Shown piece by piece: positions 59,626 to 64,000 of a stretch of DNA of 64,000 nucleotides (its first letter is position 1; each line of letters starts with the position of its first letter). The notes below the pieces were generated by a model. That model saw nothing but the letters and a program-made list of their open reading frames with translations, did not search any database and had not been told where the DNA came from. The DNA comes from Torreya grandis (taxonomy: Eukaryota; Streptophyta; Pinopsida; Cupressales; Taxaceae): assembly GCA_037957365.1 (NCBI GenBank), contig JARHVA010000224.1:3445501-3509500 (forward strand), given 5' to 3'. A program made the position numbers and the translations under genes.

Positions 59626-60795
59626 TATAGACAATTAAAACTAGCCACCAATAACCTCTAACCAAGCTTCTGACCAATTTCTATTAAAATGCACAATTTA
59701 GCCTACAAACACTAAAATGCATTAAATGATGTGAACCTGTCATATACAAGTGTTAAATTTGGCCAACATATCCATAAATAGGGTAATGTATTTTATGAGA
59801 TATCCAACTTTGATCAGATCATTTTGAGTCAAAATGACATTTTTACACATGGGTGCTCTGGATTTCTCTTTTCTAGCAATTTTATTACATGATACATGTA
59901 CCTTTATTATTTTGTGTCGGCAACATCCTAAATGGGATAATAGATCCAACTCATCTATCATCACATCATAATTCCAATCCAATCAAATTTTAAGCCAATA
60001 ATACAACATTTTGACCAATTTGATTAATTTGAACACTAATTACCAAGATTTACACCAAAATTGATAAATCATGTTTAAGGCTAATTAATTTGAATCAAGA
60101 TCTTAAGTTAATTTTCCATGGAACTTGTTGAAATATTTATTTTTGGAAATTGATTATAATTTTTTACATCATCAAGTGACATCATTTCTTGGGAAGGCAT
60201 CCCTAAGCCATAAATGCATAAAATATCTTATTAAACCCTCCCATGCTTCTTTAATGCCTCTTCATCCCAAATATTTATGGGGGAGTTTATTGATTTTAGC
60301 CTCCAAAATTGAATGGATTCCTAGCCACAAATCTTCATCTTGAGATTGATGGTTTAGGTTCATTCTAATCATTTGAGAAAATCTATAAATATAAGGCCTC
60401 ACACTCATAATTTTAAGCTCTTTTGGTGTAAACTTATAATGCTAAAATTCTCTCTCAAGCCATTGATGTAGTGTTATCATGTCAAATTGTTGATCCAAGC
60501 CAAATTCATCACAAGCAATTAGTTTCAAGGAGAAGAGGAGATATACAAGCCTCCTTTGATGAAGACTCATTGAGCATAAGCCAAGCAAGCCACTTCAACA
60601 AGCCATTTAGAGCATCCAAGGAAGGTGAAAGGTCATTTGTCTTTTGCATTCTACTTGTGTTTTCTATTTATTTTTGTTAATTATGATCCCCCTCAAGATA
60701 TTCTTAAGGTGTTAGCTATTAATATGTTAAATTGTATTTTGATTTCATACACTAACACTATATTAATATTCCCTTATTGTAATCCTATGTTCACA
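59626..60795 (+). repeat. 3' LTR of element E (1170 bp)
   Basis: Partner of 21839-23005, alignable over its full length and almost the same size. It ends TTCACA at 60795, followed by ACCAT, the right copy of the E target duplication. The TATA box is at 60382-60396. Confidence 0.8.
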
Positions 60796-60800
60796 ACCAT

Positions 60801-62240
60801 CAAGTGTAGATTGGTTCGAGAGGGTTCGATTGATTCTGTAATAGGTCACCGACCTAAAGCCTCACTCATGAAGCCATTAGATGGTCTAGTCATTAGGTTA
60901 CACACCCTTGAGTTTACTAATAGTATGTTTTTTGGTCTATTTAATTTGGTGAGTGTCATGTTAGACCTGTGTTATTTGTAATCCAAGTCGGCCTTTTGCA
61001 CAAACCTATATACACCTATCTAGGTCTTTACATATCATCATCTTGTACACCCTTGACTTATCATTATAAAATTTTGTGTATCCTTATCATAATCCTCTTA
61101 TATATATTGTCTTTATATATCCTTACTTATCTCATCCTATCTCCCATCACTCTCTTGTATTGACCCCATCCTAGTCTAGTCATATCTACTAATCCTTAGC
61201 CATACTCCCATCACCTACATATCCTAATCATGTATTGTCATCCATATCTTGTCCTAAGACCACTTTATCCATAACCAATAATTTTTCTTGACTTTGTCTA
61301 GCCTAATCACCTTTTCCATCACCATAGTCCCTGATTATACGACCTAGTCCTAATCATAGTCCAACCCAATTCATCTCCTTGTCTATAGTAGGTATCCCAT
61401 TAAGTTTGTAGTTATACTTTAGTCCTCATCCACATTAGAAAACAAATATTATCATATCAGGGTCCTCATCATTCTCTTGCTTGTGTCTAATCAAGTTTAA
61501 CCCATAATAAAAATCCTATCAAGAAACTCATATCAATATTATTGAGTCGAATCATCATATTCTTAAGCTAGCTTTAATCCCATCAATCCTTTTTAAAATC
61601 AATCTCTTAAGCTAGTCTAGCCCCTCATCCAATATTAGAGATTTTCATAGCTCACCTAATCAAATCTAATCTCAATCATCAAGGTCTATCTCACATCCTA
61701 ATTTGGTATACTTGATTGAATATCACATAACATCACACATAAACTCATACTTGAGATTACACTAAAGTAAGCCTTTGCCCAAATTTTCTCCACAAATCCC
61801 ATATTCCCCCCTTAGTATTTCCATTAAATCTTTTGCACCTACCGATTGGGGTTGACTAACCACATCATCCATACTTTCTCTCATGATCATCCATGGAATC
61901 TAAAACAAATTTGGTTAATGCCTTGATTGAATAATGCTCATAGCCAATAGAAATATGCTCCTTTCTAGCCTCCTCAAGATGATCGCTCTATGTCCTAAAA
62001 AATTTAACCCCATCCACCCACTATTACCTCTATTCTAAAACTATTAATATGAGTCCCATTCAAACCCTCCATTCACTTATCATAGCCAATCATCTACCCC
62101 TTCTTGCACTAGTAAAGGGAATCCAATCTTTTCCACATCATCTTCTACTAGTTCACCCACTCAATCATGCCACCACCCATATGATCCATAGTATAATGCT
62201 TCCATACCTAAGTTAAAAAGTGAAGAGATCCCCTATAATT
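60801..62240 (+). other. Continuation of element H after insertion E, no clear domains
   Basis: Following E, the sequence should continue the leader and gag of H. The first 200 bp has an open frame (to 60981) without a family signature. From 61000 to 62240 the DNA is C/T-rich with CCTAATC, CATATCC and CCATCA phrases and many stops. A gag core is expected but I cannot see one. Confidence 0.35.
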
Positions 62241-62500
62241 CTCTTCATATATCCTTAGAATCCCTCTTCCATCAATTTTTTTCCACTAAAATGATGGTAT
62301 ATCCACCCCTATGACATCTTGATCTTGTTAAGCATAAACCCTCTTGGTATAAAGCAAACCAGTAATATCTATATCACAGAACCTAGGGGCATACCATTAA
62401 TTGATGTCATAATTTCCAAAACTATGTCTAAGACCTCATTGAATATGGTTACATATAAATTGATGATGAACTAGATGAGTTTACATCCTTGGGTGAACAA
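62240..62500 (+). pseudogene. Gag zinc-finger-like region of element H
   Basis: YNSLHISLESLFHQFFSTK (about 62236) then HKPSWYKANQ-stop-YLYHRT (62335), GHTIN, CHNFQNYV and DLIEYGYI (to about 62462) repeat the Tat gag ending seen in element F: linker, Trp-Tyr, (C)-x-YH-x-x-x-GH-x4-C, LK-x-x-VQ-DLI-x-x-G-x-I. The first Cys is replaced by a stop codon. The acidic run DDELDEFTSLGEQEQECQDF follows. Plus strand, the same direction as the H LTR at 18590. Confidence 0.62.
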
Positions 62501-64000
62501 GAACAAGAATGCCAAGATTTTATTCTTGATCATGATCAAGCCCTTCCCTCTCTAAGCTAAGGTCAAGACACCACATCCATCTTCCATTGTCCCCACATCT
62601 TTGAAAAATACTTGATCAAAGATGATTCTATTTCCCATGCACCAAGTCCTCACATATTTCATGAGTCCTTCCATGGGCCTATCTTTGTTGAATCCATTAT
62701 TCTTCCATCATCTCCCTCTTATCCACCATATCAAAAACCCTGTGTTGAGAGGTCAATTATAAACAATGAATTTTATACTAGAAGAATCATATCTTATACA
62801 TTAGAGTTAGCATTAGAGTTAATAAAAGTGTTATTTTCTTCTAAATCATGTTCAACACTAGTATTTGAATCAAATTCCTCATTAAAAACATCATCCTATT
62901 TAGATGGCAGATGATGATTATGCCTACCTTTTTCAAGATAATTCTAATTCAAATAAAAATCAATCAACAAGCATGTATTTTGATCCCAATCAAGATGATG
63001 AATTCATAATAAATTTCTTTAAATATTTATCTATTGAATAATTTTAGAGTGGATCGGATCATCCCTTAGACATGTGTCTTTTAGCTAGTCCTAGTTATCT
63101 TTTTATTAATCTTGAGGAGATTCAATTTGATGTCAAAATTGGGTTTCCTAGGAACCCCTATGAATACCATGTTACCCTATCACCCCTTATTAACCTCATC
63201 ATACCATCTCCCCCACCTTCATCTATGATATATCCTTTCCTTCCTATCAATGATCATTTAATCACCTCCCTCCGTAAGGATGAACAAGAACATACATCAT
63301 TAGATCTTTCCTCGAGAAACATAATGCGTGCCATAAATGTGGAGGTCCAATACCATATTCAAAAATACATAATCAAATCACCTTTTATCCCATAAAAAAA
63401 ATCAAGCAAAGTTAAATCATCGACCTAATCGGAAAGCATCCTCCCCTAGTGAAGCCCAAAATCTAGCACTAGGAGACTATCAAAGTCAAAATAATAATAA
63501 TCTAACAAATCAAGAATCAATCTCCTCTAGTTAAGCCCAAAGTTAGGCACTATGGGGTATTCAAGATATAATCAAGTATAAATATTAAAATCATGAAAAA
63601 ATCCCTATCAATATGGTTGATCATCCTTCAAATAATCAAAGTGTCTTGGATATCTTAAAGTCTCTTTTCATATGACACCAATCAAATATAGAATGTCCAA
63701 CATCTACAATGATGTGTGTGATTTTTAGTCTTAATCCCCAATCACCCATCACACCTTCCTCTCATGATCCTATAATTCATTCAAGTCCACTACTCCCCCA
63801 TCAACATTAAGATCTAATCCAATCCATACCTCATATCACCCACCCAAACAACATTATCTATCATAAAGGTAACGAAGACACCTGATCTAGATATCTAAAG
63901 GAGTCTCAATCAAGAATCAATGAAAGTCACATAGACATCAACCCATCTAATGGTGATAACATTATCCTCACATCACATATCTCTAGAATAGGTGTTGGAT
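62501..64000 (+). pseudogene. Gag-to-protease linker of element H, running off the window
   Basis: Open stretches at 62612-62914 and 63072-63395 are rich in Ser, Pro, Ile and Tyr with no motif of their own. Near 63610-63670 the frame MVDHPSNNQSVLDILKSLF matches the pre-protease linker of Tat elements (compare ISILDLLHT in E and NLYELINTF in F). The protease should begin just beyond 64000. Confidence 0.45.

Larger units (their letters stand above)
21839..60795 (+). mobile_element. Element E: giant Tat/Ogre-like Ty3/gypsy retrotransposon carrying insertions G and F
   Basis: Bounded by LTRs 21839-23005 and 59626-60795, with GCCAT on the left and ACCAT on the right as an imperfect 5-bp target duplication. 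After removing G (about 4.4 kb) and F (about 18.1 kb), the element is roughly 16.4 kb. Plus-strand order: LTR, primer-binding site, 2.6-kb leader, gag, protease, G-patch, RT, RNase H, second RNase H, integrase, 3' region with tandem repeats, polypurine tract, LTR. This is the Tat/Ogre plan. It was inserted in the leader of element H. All coding parts contain stops and frameshifts. Confidence 0.8.

Noticed and set aside
61000..62240. Host gene exons in the C/T-rich tract
   Set aside because: No splice-bounded open frames or known protein motifs; the position inside element H explains it better.

Overview
This window looks like gene-free, transposon-filled DNA from a large seed-plant genome. 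Every protein fragment I can recognise is a decayed Ty3/gypsy (Metaviridae) LTR retrotransposon. There are two chromovirus copies, one chromovirus-like non-autonomous copy, and five copies of the Tat/Ogre-like type with long leaders, long 3' regions and LTRs of 0.8-4.4 kb. The DNA is AT-rich and reading frames are broken by stops that often sit where CAG or CAA would be expected. Old, layered, methylation-decayed insertions would fit a conifer or other gymnosperm, but nothing here fixes the species. I see no host gene, tRNA, rRNA, CRISPR array or bacterial feature. All assignments are by eye from motifs; no database search was run.

Layout, left to right. Element A (minus strand, 1-7474, left edge cut by the window) is a Tat-like element whose 3' LTR ends at 1113 and whose 5' LTR is 4697-7474. 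It keeps gag, protease and an RNase H but shows no reverse transcriptase or integrase. It sits inside the protease of element C, a minus-strand chromovirus (7475 to about 9311, plus a probable LTR beyond). Element D, a plus-strand chromovirus, starts near 10253 and is cut in two places. Element B (minus, 10672-16727, LTRs about 1.0-1.2 kb, flanking repeats ATTGA/ATTTA) lies inside the start of the D reverse transcriptase. Element H begins at 18590 inside the D integrase. H has a 5' LTR (18590-19408), a primer-binding site and a leader, and is then split by element E. H resumes at 60801 and runs off the window end, where its gag zinc-finger-like region is visible.

Element E (plus, 21839-60795) is a giant Tat/Ogre-like copy with 1.17-kb LTRs, an imperfect GCCAT/ACCAT flanking repeat and the order gag, protease, G-patch, RT, RNase H, second RNase H, integrase. 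Its integrase is split by G, a 4.4-kb solo LTR (33862-38244) with a perfect GTAAT target duplication. Its 3' region is split by F (plus, 41363-59490), an 18-kb Tat/Ogre-like element with 1.4-kb LTRs, the same domain order, two zinc-finger-like gag motifs, and an antisense reading region encoding a decayed plant mobile domain followed by a coiled coil. The nesting gives a relative age order of D, then H, then E, then F and G. The strongest points of interest are the antisense plant-mobile-domain cargo of F, the four-level nest with readable insertion junctions, the large solo LTR, and palindrome arrays in the F LTRs.
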